Below, in pieces: positions 40,476-49,991 of a stretch of DNA of 64,000 nucleotides (position 1 is the first letter of the stretch; each line of letters begins with the position of its first letter). A program made the translations under genes and the position numbers. The notes under the pieces are model-generated. The model made no database searches. It was not told the DNA's origin and saw nothing but the letters and a program-made list of their open reading frames with translations. Origin of the DNA: Ignavibacteriales bacterium (GTDB lineage: Bacteria; Bacteroidota; Ignavibacteria; Ignavibacteriales; Ignavibacteriaceae); assembly GCA_016714125.1 (NCBI GenBank), contig JADJNX010000006.1, positions 62,001 through 126,000 on the forward strand, written 5' to 3'.

Positions 40476-41320
40476 TTAATATTTAGTATAAGAAAATTTG
40501 TCCATTCGTAGTTGCTGATTCCTTCACCGGGGGTGTAATAGGTGGAATAACCATTACGAGCCAAACCGGCAGCATCATTTTCAATCATCCAATTCATTGT
40601 AAAAGCAGTACCATTAACCGTGACACCGATCAGATTCCCATTACCGTCATAATCACTATTTGTCTCGTACTTTGACCCGCTTATCTCCATTTCCTCCTTG
40701 ATTACATTCCCTTTATCGTCGTAAGTATACCAGGTGTTTGCATTTGATGAGGTTTTGGAAACAACATTTCCCTGTAAGTCAAATGTGTAGAGGGTGTTTG
40801 GAACACCTGACTTCAGGTCAACAGTCGAATCCAGAATAGTTGCCAGGACCTAAACCATCGTAGTTAAAAACATAGACGTTTGTAACTTCACCGGAAATAT
40901 ATTTAGTTATCCGCTCGATCATACCATTAGTAATAGTTGCCCAAAAAGTAGTGGTGGTAAGAACAGGCGAACTTTACAGAGCCCCGAAGTTTCAATTACT
41001 ACAATGCTTTCGATTGTTCCGTTTGCATCATAAGCATAGGTGGTTTCAACTCCCATATCTTGTTCAATATTAAAATAATCCACGCGGGTTATCTTTCCCA
41101 ACTCATCGTAGTCATAGCTATATGCATAATAAAATTTTTCGGAGAGGGGCTTAAAATTGGCGTCAGTCTGGTAACTGACAGCTTCCATTCTTTTAATTTT
41201 GTTGTTGCGCATCTTATCTATTACATTTTGTTGTAATTGATCGAGGTGTGGAATAAAATCTTGTGCTAAAACGGAAAAGTTGCGATTAAATAGAAGAGTA
41301 GTCTTCATAAATTTCTCCAT
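40476..41320 (-). pseudogene. Exported YD-repeat-like protein, broken by several indels
   Basis: The likely start is ATG 41,308 (after GGAG) or 41,320. The signal peptide and the following residues are mixed by indels. Visible repeat units are 'YDELGKITRVDYFNIEQD', 'YAYDANGTIESIVVI' and 'SDYDGNGNLIGVTVNG', which are RHS/YD-like. The C-terminal frame in the last 80 bases is different from the rest, and one frame ends 'FSYTKY' just before the next gene. At least three indels are needed. This is a tandem paralogue of the gene downstream. Confidence 0.55.
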
Positions 41321-41970
41321 GGTTTAACTGATTAAAATAAAATAAAACTTATAGTTAAGAAAATTTTTCCTAAGAACTAACAGTTGTTTGAAAAAAAATA
41401 AAGTAATACCCAAATATGATTAAATCTAAGAAGATTTCTCTAAAAGTTGGATCTGAGAAGTATTTTTTGTCAAATGTTTAAATGCAAAATCTCTTAAATT
41501 CTGAAACCCGCTTGATCTCAGTGTTTTGGTGTTCTCCTCGGTGGTTTGTCTTTTTATCCCCTTTGAAAAGTATAAGTGCAGGAGAAACCGCAATAATAGA
41601 CATTTGACTAAGCTGACATCAAATTTTCTGTGGGATGACGGAATTATTTCTGATAGAAATTAACCTTATACCATACTTTAAAAAGTTTCTGAAGGGTGAC
41701 CTAGAATGGTGTTGAAGGCTGATCTCCCTTTCCAACTCAAACGGCTTCTTTTGATTGGTTAATGGCTCAGACTTCTTTTTTTGTTCGCCCTGCAATCATT
41801 AAATATCTCTTCATCAGTTTTAGACCCTCTGCAAATGATCCAAGACTTCGTGATAAAGTTGGATTATTAACCGAAAGATTACTTTCAGAATCAAAATCGG
41901 GTATTTTTTAATAAAGTAAAATTGTATCAAGATTTGAGAAAATCTCATTTGTGCAAGGAGATATTCTCAC
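41321..41970. other. Long intergenic region with no recognised gene
   Basis: The region lies between the divided YD-repeat gene and the receiver gene. Several short frames read 'LAQTSFFVRPAIIKYLF' and similar on the plus strand, but none has a recognisable family, start or ribosome binding site. It could be remnants of a decayed gene. No tRNA or terminator hairpin stands out. Confidence 0.4.
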
Positions 41971-42508
41971 TTATCCTTTGAGAAAAATTTGGTTTCTACT
42001 GATTTTAATCAGTTCATGATTACTCCAGATATCCAATAGTATTTTTTCATTGGCAAGTCTGTTGAAGAGCTCGTCAAAATTTGATCTTACCCACTCAACC
42101 TCACCCCCTTCGGTATGCGATTTGTCGAAAGTCTTGATGACAAGTCCTTTTGATACCAGTGGTTCGTAGCCATCCCACAGATCGGCGGCCTTAAACTGTC
42201 CGGAGTACGTATAGATGTTTGTAATATTTGAAATTTCAAACGCCAGCGATTAATTCAAATCCTGAATCCCTTTTTCCACCTTTGTTGTCCTCTGTGAAAT
42301 CAATGTCGCAGAAGAAAACCTCATAAGGAGTCCCATTTTTTCCACTTTCCTTTAGGAGTTGAGAGGCTTTAACAAATGACTCGGCTTTGGTAATCTCAAA
42401 AACATCGTTGTTCCCATATTTCTCAAGTTCATAATCTGTCAGATTTTCGACAAGTATATCTCTTGCTTCTTTGGTGTCTTCTGCTACAAGAATTCTAATT
42501 TTTTTCAT
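41971..42508 (-). CDS. Receiver-domain protein without output domain (one frameshift)
   Basis: About 179 residues after joining at about 42,240, where one missing or extra base separates 'GFELIA' from 'FEISNITNIYTYSG'. The receiver signature is 'ILVAEDTKEARDILVE' with the acidic pair, and the phosphoacceptor Asp stands in 'VFFCDIDFTEDN', followed by an unusual insertion rich in Gly and Lys. Switch Thr/Ser and Lys lie in 'YTYSGQFKAADL' and 'VSKGLVIKTFDKS'. There is no DNA-binding or enzymatic domain. Its start overlaps the kinase gene stop by 14 bases, so the two are translationally coupled. Confidence 0.7.
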
Positions 42509-43637
42509 AACTTATCCTCTTTGGAAAGTTTAATTTCACTGTTGTGGTATCATTATTTTCATCACGGAGATATCGTGTTTCAATTTTAAGCAGATACACC
42601 CATTTTTTAACTACTCTAAGACCCACTTTTGATTACTTTGACATATTTACAGGGTCTTAAAGGGAGTTTTTGTTAAACCAGTCTGCAAGTTTTTCTGAAA
42701 TTGCTCCATTGTTGTAAATCATTACTTCAACAAATGATTCGAATTCCGTTATGCTAATTTCAACTTTTTGATTGTCTTCAGTGGTGTGCTTCATTGCATT
42801 TCGAACAAGGTCTTTTATCACCAATGGAATTGCGTTTGGCGAACTCTTTGTTGATTGCAATTTTGGTCTCACCAATTATTGTTACCGGAATCTCCATCTT
42901 CAAAAGCGACTCCTCATGTTCGTCCGAGGATATACGGAGGGTGCTGATACCGTCTTTTATCAGAGCAATCTGTTCAGCGACTACTTCACTGAGAGCAAAT
43001 TCAGTAAATTCATTACTGTATTCAATATCATCTCTCTTGAGATATAGAAGCAGGAGGTTTGTAAGATCACGAATTTGGCGGGTGTGGTAATTGGCTTTTT
43101 TGATCTTTGGGTTATCAAGGAACTTTGACATTGCGGAGACAGCCACATAAACATCTGTGTTGATCGAGTGTGCAAGCTCATCAACAATTCTTTCCCAGGA
43201 TGTTGCGAGGTTTTTTAATTCCTGCTCTCTGAAAACAGAGTTGAGATTTAATTCTTTTGCCTTGTCAAGGTCTCTTATATAATTGTTTAGACTTTTTTCT
43301 TTTTCAATTTCCTTAAATTAGTGTTTTGTAGTTCAATTTTTTCAGGAGAAGGACTTCCCGCTCGAGCTCTTTAATTGTTTTTTCAGGACTCTTTTCCACT
43401 CTCATATTCCCTTATTTTTTCTTCAATAATTCCACGAAACAGATTACCCGGGTTTTTATCAAGATTCAATACCGGGGAGTATTCCTGCATCAGTTTATCG
43501 AAGTTGAGTTTAAGGTAATCGTAATCTTCTAATATAAAAGTTGCTGACAAATTTGATTCTATCCAGGAATCCAAATCATTGTCCAAAAACCTTCAAGGGT
43601 TTTGTAAAACTGAGAATTCTAATTTGAACTCAATCAC
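42495..43637 (-). CDS. Cytoplasmic histidine-kinase-like protein without a sensor membrane domain (several frameshifts)
   Basis: After removal of several homopolymer indels the chain is about 370 residues. Start is uncertain: GTG 43,637 or TTG 43,586. The N-terminal 80 residues are of unknown type, followed by a coiled coil ('IKELEREVLLLKK'). A His box reads 'WERIVDELAHSINTDVYVAVSAM' and the ATPase domain reads 'IPLVIKDLVRNAMKHTTEDNQ', then a C-terminal 'GLRVVKKWVYLLKI'. The ATP-lid 'GxGxxG' motif is not clear. It overlaps the receiver gene (42,508) and is the second gene of the leftward operon. Indels I can place are at 42,835-42,837 and about 42,640-42,665. It could be one chain with the upstream hypothetical protein. 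Confidence 0.6.
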
Positions 43638-43641
43638 ATCT

Positions 43642-44540
43642 TCAGAAGCTAAATTTTTGCAATGGAAAAAAAACAATTTGTCTTAAATTAATGTATTCTG
43701 TCGCTTCTTTTATTGGGAAAATCTTTCCACTGAAAGAAAATACCAATAGCCCGGGAAATCAAAGATTTTTCGAAAACATACGGATCGGAGTTTTGTTGGT
43801 AATGGCAAAATTTAGGCATGATTAAAGTTAACTCTTCAAGTGTAATCTCGTTATTATTAACACTAAGAATATGATGATTCAATAAATTTTCTTAGATACT
43901 CCATCTACAGAGGTTTCGGGATATCAAAGCACTTTGAAGGTTTATTTTCACAAGTAAACTTGGATTGAAAATTGCCTGTTCCTGAATTTCGAATTATATT
44001 TAGCAGTTAGGTTAAATTGCATTTCTACTGCTTTCTCATTCCTAAAGGACCACAAAAGTATGTATTGTACTCGCTCATCAAATTTTTTTGTTGATTTTAG
44101 TAAAAACTTGTCTGAAGCTCGATTACATAACATCACAGAAGTTCATCTTTTGAAAATCCATCAACCATTGTGTTATCGAGTCCAAGGTAATTACCTAAGT
44201 TTGATTTCGAAGCAGTATCTAAATCTACGAGTCAATCTGTTCTTTTTCCTACTTATATGTTCTTCACTCATGATCTCGAAAAAGCAACTCAAAATAAAAC
44301 TTTTCTCAACAAAATAACTCTTCGACAAGACCATATTTCTATAACCTTTCTTGTAATACAAATTGTAATACTCAAGTACAAGAAGGTTTCCAGATAATTC
44401 AGGTAAATCACCATCTAAAGTAGAAATAAGAATCTCGAGGGCTTTCAATTCCTTTCTTCAATAAATTTATGATTTTGATTTTTGAAATTTGAAAGTTCGA
44501 CAACTTTTTTGATCATCAGGTCAATATCGCTCTTCTCCAA
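43642..44540 (-). pseudogene. Unknown AT-rich gene at the head of the kinase/receiver operon, many indels
   Basis: The reading frame has to be moved at least five times between 44,540 and 43,640 to obtain continuous protein. Visible segments include 'SDIDLMIKKVVELSNF', 'LDGDLPELSGNLLVLEY', 'SFILSCFFEIMSEEHISRKK', 'ERVQYILLWSFRNEKAVE' and 'LTLIMPKFCHYQQNSDPY'. The last segment ends near 43,642. I recognise no family. The start is ATG 44,516 or TTG 44,540. This density of breaks exceeds that in nearby genes, so either true decay or poor local sequence applies. It may be the first half of the kinase protein. Confidence 0.4.
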
Positions 44541-44610
44541 AATTCCAAAATGTGAATGTGTAAATTAATCAGTTTTTGTCATATCTGAGGTTTAATCTCT
44601 CGTAGATAGT

Positions 44611-44630
44611 TTATCCAATTACCGTGCCAA
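44611..44630 (-). promoter_or_regulatory. Sigma-54 promoter upstream of the kinase/receiver operon
   Basis: On the minus strand the sequence reads TTGGCACGGTAATTGGAT. The -24 element TGGCACG is consensus and the spacing to the -12 element (10 bases after GG) is right; the -12 reads TTGG rather than TTGC. The direction is leftward, and the distance to the ATG at 44,516 is about 90 bases. The divergent gene is a sigma-54 activator. Confidence 0.65.
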
Positions 44631-44691
44631 ATGGATTTTGGGTTGTTTTGAGGTTTATCTGATCCAATTTTGTTTGTAAAGATAAAAAGTC

Positions 44692-44718
44692 TTACTTTAG
44701 AAGTAAAAATATTTACTT
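44692..44718. promoter_or_regulatory. Triple inverted-repeat cluster (TTACTT / AAGTAA), candidate operator
   Basis: The sequence reads TTACTT-TAG-AAGTAAA-AATA-TTTACTT. Thus the half-site TTACTT appears three times in alternating orientation, with perfect 6- and 7-bp arms, four bases upstream of the activator's ATG (44,723) and about 60-90 bases from the sigma-54 promoter on the other strand. This is a good position for an enhancer site of the activator with possible autoregulation. Confidence 0.6.
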
Positions 44719-44722
44719 TTAT

Positions 44723-46242
44723 ATGAAAATTTTACTTAGTTGGATCGGCAGGCAGGACATTTTGTCTGCTGTCAATGAAAAAGAAGCTGCAATTGCTACT
44801 GCAGTAAAAGAGATACAGCCCGACAGAACGATATTGTTGAACAATTTTGCTCCGTCCGAAATTGGTAATTTCCTGAAATATATCTGGATGATTACAGAAA
44901 ACAGGGCTGCAGTTCGACAAATATCTCTCACAACGCCAACTCGACATGAAGAGATTTACCCCTCAGTTTTGAAAATAGTGGAAGAGACTCACAGTGCCTA
45001 CCCTGAAGCAGAGTTGTTTTCCATCTCAGTCCGGGCACTCCTGCCATGCACGCAGTATGGATTCTGATTTCCAAGACACAGATCAAAGCCCGGTTAATAG
45101 AAACCACAGCTGAAGATGGATTCAGGGAAGTTGAATTGCCATTTGGAATTTCACTTGACTATTACCGTCCGAAGGTGGCTGAATTTGTTTCTGCTCAAAA
45201 ATTCTTGTCAGCACATGAGTTATCAAGAGACCCCGATTTTCAGGATATAATATTTAAATCGGAAATTATGACACAACTTTTTAATAATGTGATCACAGTT
45301 TCACGATATGATATCCCGATTTTGCTGGAGGGAGAGACCGGAACAGGTAAAGAAGTTTTGGCAAATTTGATCCACAAAAAGAGCGACCGGAAGGATAAAC
45401 CATTTATAGCAATAAACTGTGGTGCGATTGCCAAAGACATTATGGAGTCGGAACTATTTGGATATGTTAAAGGTGCCTTTACAGGCGCGATATCAGATAA
45501 AAAAGGATATTTTGAAGCTGCCGATGGAGGCACGATATTTTTAGACGAGATTGGGGATCTACCGGCAGAGGCCCAGGTGAAGATACTACGAATTTTGAAC
45601 GACGGTAGTTTTACCAAGGTTGGCAGTACGGTGATATCCAAAACCAATGTAAGAGTTATTGCCGCAACCCATAAATCGCTATTTCAACAAGTGGGAGCAG
45701 GGGATTTCAGAGAAGATCTTTTTTACAGACTGGCGGTTGTGAGATTTGAGATCCCACCACTTCGGGAGAGAAGAGAAGACCTGAAATATTTGATCGAAAA
45801 ACTCTTTTCAAAGATAAGTGGACACTTTAAAAAAAGCAAAATATCTCTTTCCACTGAGGCAAATGAAATGCTCAGATTGCATGAATGGAAAGGCAATATA
45901 AGAGAATTGATAAACACTATTCAGAGATTAATTATCTTATCCCCCGGTGAATATATTTCCGGGGAAGAGACAGAAAAAGCACTTTACCACGCAGTTAAAC
46001 CGGATCAGAAAGCGGAAATTTCGTATGCGACTTTTAATTCTAATTACAAAAAGCCGGGCGCAGAGGTGAATAATTACCAACTTGAGGAAAATTTTAATGT
46101 AAATCAACATATTGCGGAACTTTTTACCCGGCTTTATGATGGTGCACAAAAAAGGGCTAACACAAAGAAGGAAGTTGCCTCGCTGATGGGATTTGACAAT
46201 CATCAGACATTAGACAACTGGATTAAGAAATATTATCGTTAG
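44723..46242 (+). CDS. Sigma-54-dependent activator with N-terminal CARF-like domain (one frameshift)
   Basis: About 507 residues after adding one T to T4 45,017-45,020. The N-terminal domain begins 'MKILLSWIGRQD' and has 'FFHLSPGTPAMHAVWILISK', which is the CARF motif (SxGTxxM) as in RtcR and Csm6/Csx1 proteins. The AAA+ core has Walker A 'GETGTGKEV', 'GAFTGA', Walker B 'GTIFLDEIGDLP' and 'NVRVIAATHKSL'. The C-terminus has a helix-turn-helix 'KKEVASLMGFDNHQTLDNWIKK'. It would activate sigma-54 promoters when the CARF domain binds a ligand. The divergent genes are not rtcBA but a kinase/receiver pair. Confidence 0.85.
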
Positions 46243-46371
46243 GGATAACCTTTGCCCGGACGGGACCCATTTTGGTGGTGAACATTTATGAGTCACCCTT
46301 GATAGTGAAATAAGTTTTAAGAATACTTAGCTTTGCAAACTCAATTATAATAAAATCGAGACCCAATCAAT

Positions 46372-46827
46372 ATGGATAAAGAAGAAATCGTTGCTCGCGA
46401 ACAAGCAATCATAGAGCTAATTGAACAATACAGTTCGAAGTATCTAAATGAAGAGATTCATGAACTTTGTGTTAAACTGGTAAAAAAACTTGGCAGAAAA
46501 AGAGAAGTCCTTTTCGTCTCAGGAAAACTCGAAATTTGGGCTGTGGCAATTATTCATGCCGTTGCTACAATAAATTTTCTATTTGAAAAGACACAGCATT
46601 TGCATATTACCGTTGCTGACTTAAATAAATTCTATGGTACCTCAAATTCAACAACAACTCAAAGATCAAAACTTATTAGAGATACTTTAAAAATTAGGAA
46701 CTTTGACAAAGTATTTTATTCCGAGAACTATACACCATCTGCAATAGCAAGTATTGAAAGAGAAGCTAGATATCTTCCAGCCCTCGTCAACAAAGTGTTT
46801 AAAAATGTTAATAGAATTAAAAAATAA
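46372..46827 (+). CDS. DUF6398-containing protein, copy 1
   Basis: 151 residues. The DUF6398 core reads 'LCVKLVKKLGRKREVLFVSGKLEIWAVAIIHAVATINFLF' in sections, followed by a helix-turn-helix-like part 'VADLNKFYGTSNSTTTQRSKLIRDTL'. The latter could bind DNA. No signal peptide is seen. It starts at ATG 46,372 and overlaps no other gene; the next ATG, of the SDR gene, lies one base past its stop. A second copy lies beyond that SDR gene. The function is unknown. Confidence 0.82.
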   Translation: MDKEEIVAREQAIIELIEQYSSKYLNEEIHELCVKLVKKLGRKREVLFVSGKLEIWAVAIIHAVATINFLFEKTQHLHITVADLNKFYGTSNSTTTQRSKLIRDTLKIRNFDKVFYSENYTPSAIASIEREARYLPALVNKVFKNVNRIKK

Positions 46828-46828
46828 A

Positions 46829-47473
46829 ATGAAAGCAATAGTAATCGGAGCAACAGGATTAATCGGGAACAAGTTAGTAAGACAACTGCTGGCAAAAGAT
46901 GAATATGATCAAGTTGTTACGCTCGTGAGAAAATCTTCAGGGCTATCAAATAAAAAACTGGAAGAGGTTGTAATCAATTTTGATGAACCATCCTCATATT
47001 CAAAATATCTTACGGGAGATGTTCTCTTTTGTGCCTTGGGAACCACGATTAAAAAAGCGGGGTCGCAGGCGGCATTTCGAAAAATTGATTTTCAATATGT
47101 TGTTGATTTTGCCTCTGTGGCGGCTAAAAACGGGATAAAACGATTTTCTGTGGTGAGTTCACTTGGGAGTAAGTCGGACACTTCAAATTTTTATCTTCGA
47201 ACCAAAGGGGAGATGGAAAAGGCGATTGCTTTACTAAGTTTTGAGTCGGTTTACATCTTCAGACCATCACTTCTGCTTGGAGATAGACAAGAAACCAGAA
47301 CCGGTGAAAAAATTGCTGAGTTTTTCTTTAAGATCATTGGTTTTGTGTTTGTTGGGAAACTGAAACGCTATAAACCTGTGCAAGGATCCGCAGTTGCAAA
47401 AGCTATGATCAATGCCGGCATTTCCGGAAAACCGGGGTTTCATATCGTGGAATCAGAGATGATTGGGGATTGA
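46829..47473 (+). CDS. NAD(P)-binding oxidoreductase, atypical SDR
   Basis: 214 residues from ATG 46,829. 'AIVIGATGLIGNKLVRQLL' is the nucleotide-binding motif, 'CALGTTIKKAGSQAAFRKIDFQY' and 'FSVVSSLGSK' are typical of the HTATIP2/YwnB-like group, and 'FYLRTKGEMEKAI' contains the Lys. A longer frame upstream overlaps the DUF6398 gene and is less likely. It is probably a cytoplasmic reductase of unknown substrate. It shares a transcript with the DUF6398 gene upstream. Confidence 0.85.
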   Translation: MKAIVIGATGLIGNKLVRQLLAKDEYDQVVTLVRKSSGLSNKKLEEVVINFDEPSSYSKYLTGDVLFCALGTTIKKAGSQAAFRKIDFQYVVDFASVAAKNGIKRFSVVSSLGSKSDTSNFYLRTKGEMEKAIALLSFESVYIFRPSLLLGDRQETRTGEKIAEFFFKIIGFVFVGKLKRYKPVQGSAVAKAMINAGISGKPGFHIVESEMIGD

Positions 47474-47506
47474 TGATTATTCTACGAACATGTCACTCCG
47501 ACAAGT

Positions 47507-47576
47507 CGGAGTTTTTAAATTCCATCCGTGAAAATTCGTTAAATCCGTCTCATCCGTGATCGATAAATCTCTTTGA
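47507..47576. repeat. Intergenic repeat: TCCGAC hairpin and CATCCGTG-type unit
   Basis: ACTCCGACAAGTCGGAGT (47,509-47,526) is an almost perfect palindrome, related to the TCCGACYTGTCRGA cores at 7.6 kb. It is followed by ATCCGTGAAAATTCGT and CATCCGTG, related to CACGGATTTTCACAGAT at 22.8 and 53.3 kb. The second DUF6398 copy starts right after it. Confidence 0.6.
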
Positions 47577-47589
47577 CGAAATCGGTATT

Positions 47590-48024
47590 CGAGAACAAGC
47601 AATCATAGAGCTAATTGAAGAATTCAGTTCGAAGTATCTAAATGAAGAGATTCATGGACTTTGCGTTAAATTGGTAAAAAAACTTGGCAGGAAAAGAGAA
47701 GTTCTGTTCGTCTCAAGAAAACTTGAGATTTGGGCTGTGGCAATTATTCATGCCGTTGCTACAATAAACTTCTTATTTGAGAGGACACAGCATCTACACA
47801 TTACCGTTGCTGAATTAAATGATTTCTATGGTACTGCGAATTCAACAACAACTCAAAAATCAAAACTTATTAGAGAAACTTTAAAAATAAGAAACATTAA
47901 CAAAGAATTTTATTCTAAGAACTATACTCCATCTACGATGGCAAGTCTTGATAGAGAATTTAAAGGTATTTCAACCCTCCTCAACAAAATGTTTCAAGAT
48001 GGTAAAAACAAAAAACAGCATTAA
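47590..48024 (+). pseudogene. DUF6398-containing protein, copy 2, without a start codon
   Basis: The protein from residue 10 onward is nearly the same as copy 1 at 46.4 kb (about 90% identity in the first 200 bases at the nucleotide level). The in-frame region upstream has no ATG, GTG or TTG before a TGA at 47,557; the first possible start is a TTG at 47,671 that would cut off 26 conserved residues. The first 9 residues of copy 1 are replaced by the repeat unit. It may be a silent copy. The C-terminal part is intact and ends at 48,024. Confidence 0.65.
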
Positions 48025-48127
48025 GAATTTAAGGGGCAAAACTCTGCCAGAATTCGGAAACCTTAATCTTTGTCAGCTAGATTTCTTATTTCTCTTCAAA
48101 AACACACAACTTATCAATTTACAAAGT

Positions 48128-49797
48128 CTATTTCAATAGTACCATTTTCTTGATTGAGGAAAACTTGGATTATCATCAAGGTAATTTGCTTCTATTCTGT
48201 AGAAATATACACCACTTGCTAATCCTTTGGGATTAAATTTTATTTCATAAAAGTTTTGAACCTGGTAAGCATCAACTAACTTTGCTATTTCTTCACCCAA
48301 CGCATTATAAACAAAAAGCTTAACATGTGCATTTTTGGGGATGCAATACCGAATTACAGTTTCCGGGTTAAACGGGTTCGGGAAATTTTGATTAAGTTGA
48401 AATGTTAGAGGTATTTCATTCCCTTCAATATTTGAGGTAGTAACATATCTACATAAAATTGAATAAGGGTTTTGCCAATTTGAACTTGTTGCGGTTCCTT
48501 TTATTATTATATGATAGGTTTTATTCTGAATTAAATTTTCAACGATGAAAGTTTGAATTCCGTTATTAATTACTTTGCCAGTAATAATATTTGAGCCGTC
48601 ATAAAATATGAGCGAATCGGTACCGGAGTTTACATTATCTAACGTAATTTCTAAACCACGATTTTCAGTGGATTTGAAGGAAAAAGCATCCACATCTCGA
48701 CTATTCCAATTCATTCCATGTGAGATATATCCTTTAGTCAAAATCCCGGTTTTTAGTTCAAAAGCGAAATTGGGTTCAGAAGGTTCATCCAACCCACGGA
48801 TAATAGTTAGGATACTATTGGGTTCAGAGATATGATTTATGTTTATTAAAAGCGTATCTGCCGTTGAAGGTGCAATAGTGGAAGAATTGTGAAGCCATTG
48901 TCGGGAAATCTCTACCAGCCCATCCTGATTCGACCCGTTATAATTAGAAGTTATCCATCTGTAAGGGATATTTTCGGGTAACGGCATCGAAGCATTAAAT
49001 GAAGTACCGGTACTAAGGCTGGTAATATTGTCCATCGAAGTTCCATTACAGTTTACATCCTTATTAAAAGGGGCAGTGTTCCACATATAAGAACTTTCAT
49101 TGCCGCCAAACAGATAAGGAGTAGTTGAAGGTGTCTGTGAATATCGCAAGTCTCTGCAGGCTTCACTTTTTTCGTCAACACCGTTTAGTAGAATCGAGAT
49201 AACCCCGCCCGTATGGTTGCTACCCAAATGAGGTGTACCCAAAGAGACAGCTTTAGCAATTCTGTGACCGAACTCAGAAGTTTGGTCGACCCAATTAATA
49301 CCTCTTCCTGTTGTAGTGCCGTTATAACCGCGTTGCAGATATTCACGAGTTTCCAAGCCACCCATAGAGTGCCCTATGAGAATTACCTTGTCACTATTCT
49401 CAATTGAAAGGACAGCTTGAATCATTGCTTTGAGAGCAACACCTTGTTTAAAAATAGCCGCTTGATTGCTAAATACATGGCTTGTGTGTCCGGTAGCCTG
49501 AAACTTTGTGTGATCAAAATTCATGACATACAACCGATTTAGGGATGGAGTTGAATTTCCATCCCTCCATCCTATTACAGAGATGTCGTTTGTAAGTGAT
49601 GCTGTGAAATTGTTACCATCGTGATTTAAACAAACATCGAATATCTTTTCACTTCCACCTAATGCACTAACAGCTTCATCCCAGGTTTCGTTACTTGAAA
49701 CTAAACCGTGTAAAAAGATAATGGGATATGCGAATTTTGCATTTTGTCCATTAATTACAGCAAAAATCAAAAACAGAAAAAGCAATGTTTTCTTCAT
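48128..49797 (-). CDS. T9SS-exported lipase-like alpha/beta hydrolase (one frameshift at the end)
   Basis: About 555 residues. Signal peptide 'LLFLFLIFAVINGQ' is followed by an alpha/beta-hydrolase domain with 'YPIIFLHGLVSSNETWDEAV' and 'VILIGHSMGGLETREYL' (GHSMG, Ser nucleophile), as in PGAP1-like or triacylglycerol lipases. A beta-rich domain (about residues 335-450) leads to the sorting domain 'QLNQNFPNPFNPETVIRY'. Adding one base to T4 48,145-48,148 restores the typical tail 'SRKMVLLK' with stop at 48,128-48,130; as given, it ends '..SRKWYY' at 48,133. It is likely secreted and surface attached. Confidence 0.85.
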
Positions 49798-49991
49798 TAG
49801 AATATCTCCACATAATTTTCCGGTTGTCGGATTAATAACTTAATGATGATTAAAGTAGCATGATTAATTAAACAACAAAAATACATGCTATAACGAAGCA
49901 ATTTATAAGTGGAAACTCGTAAATGTTCTAAGTGGAAACTCTTAATTTGAGTTTTTAGAACCGTGATAGAGAAGTGGAAAGGAGCTTTATT

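Noticed and set aside
41321..41970. Transposase remnant
   Set aside because: Short plus-strand frames exist but show no DDE or HUH motif and no terminal inverted repeats.
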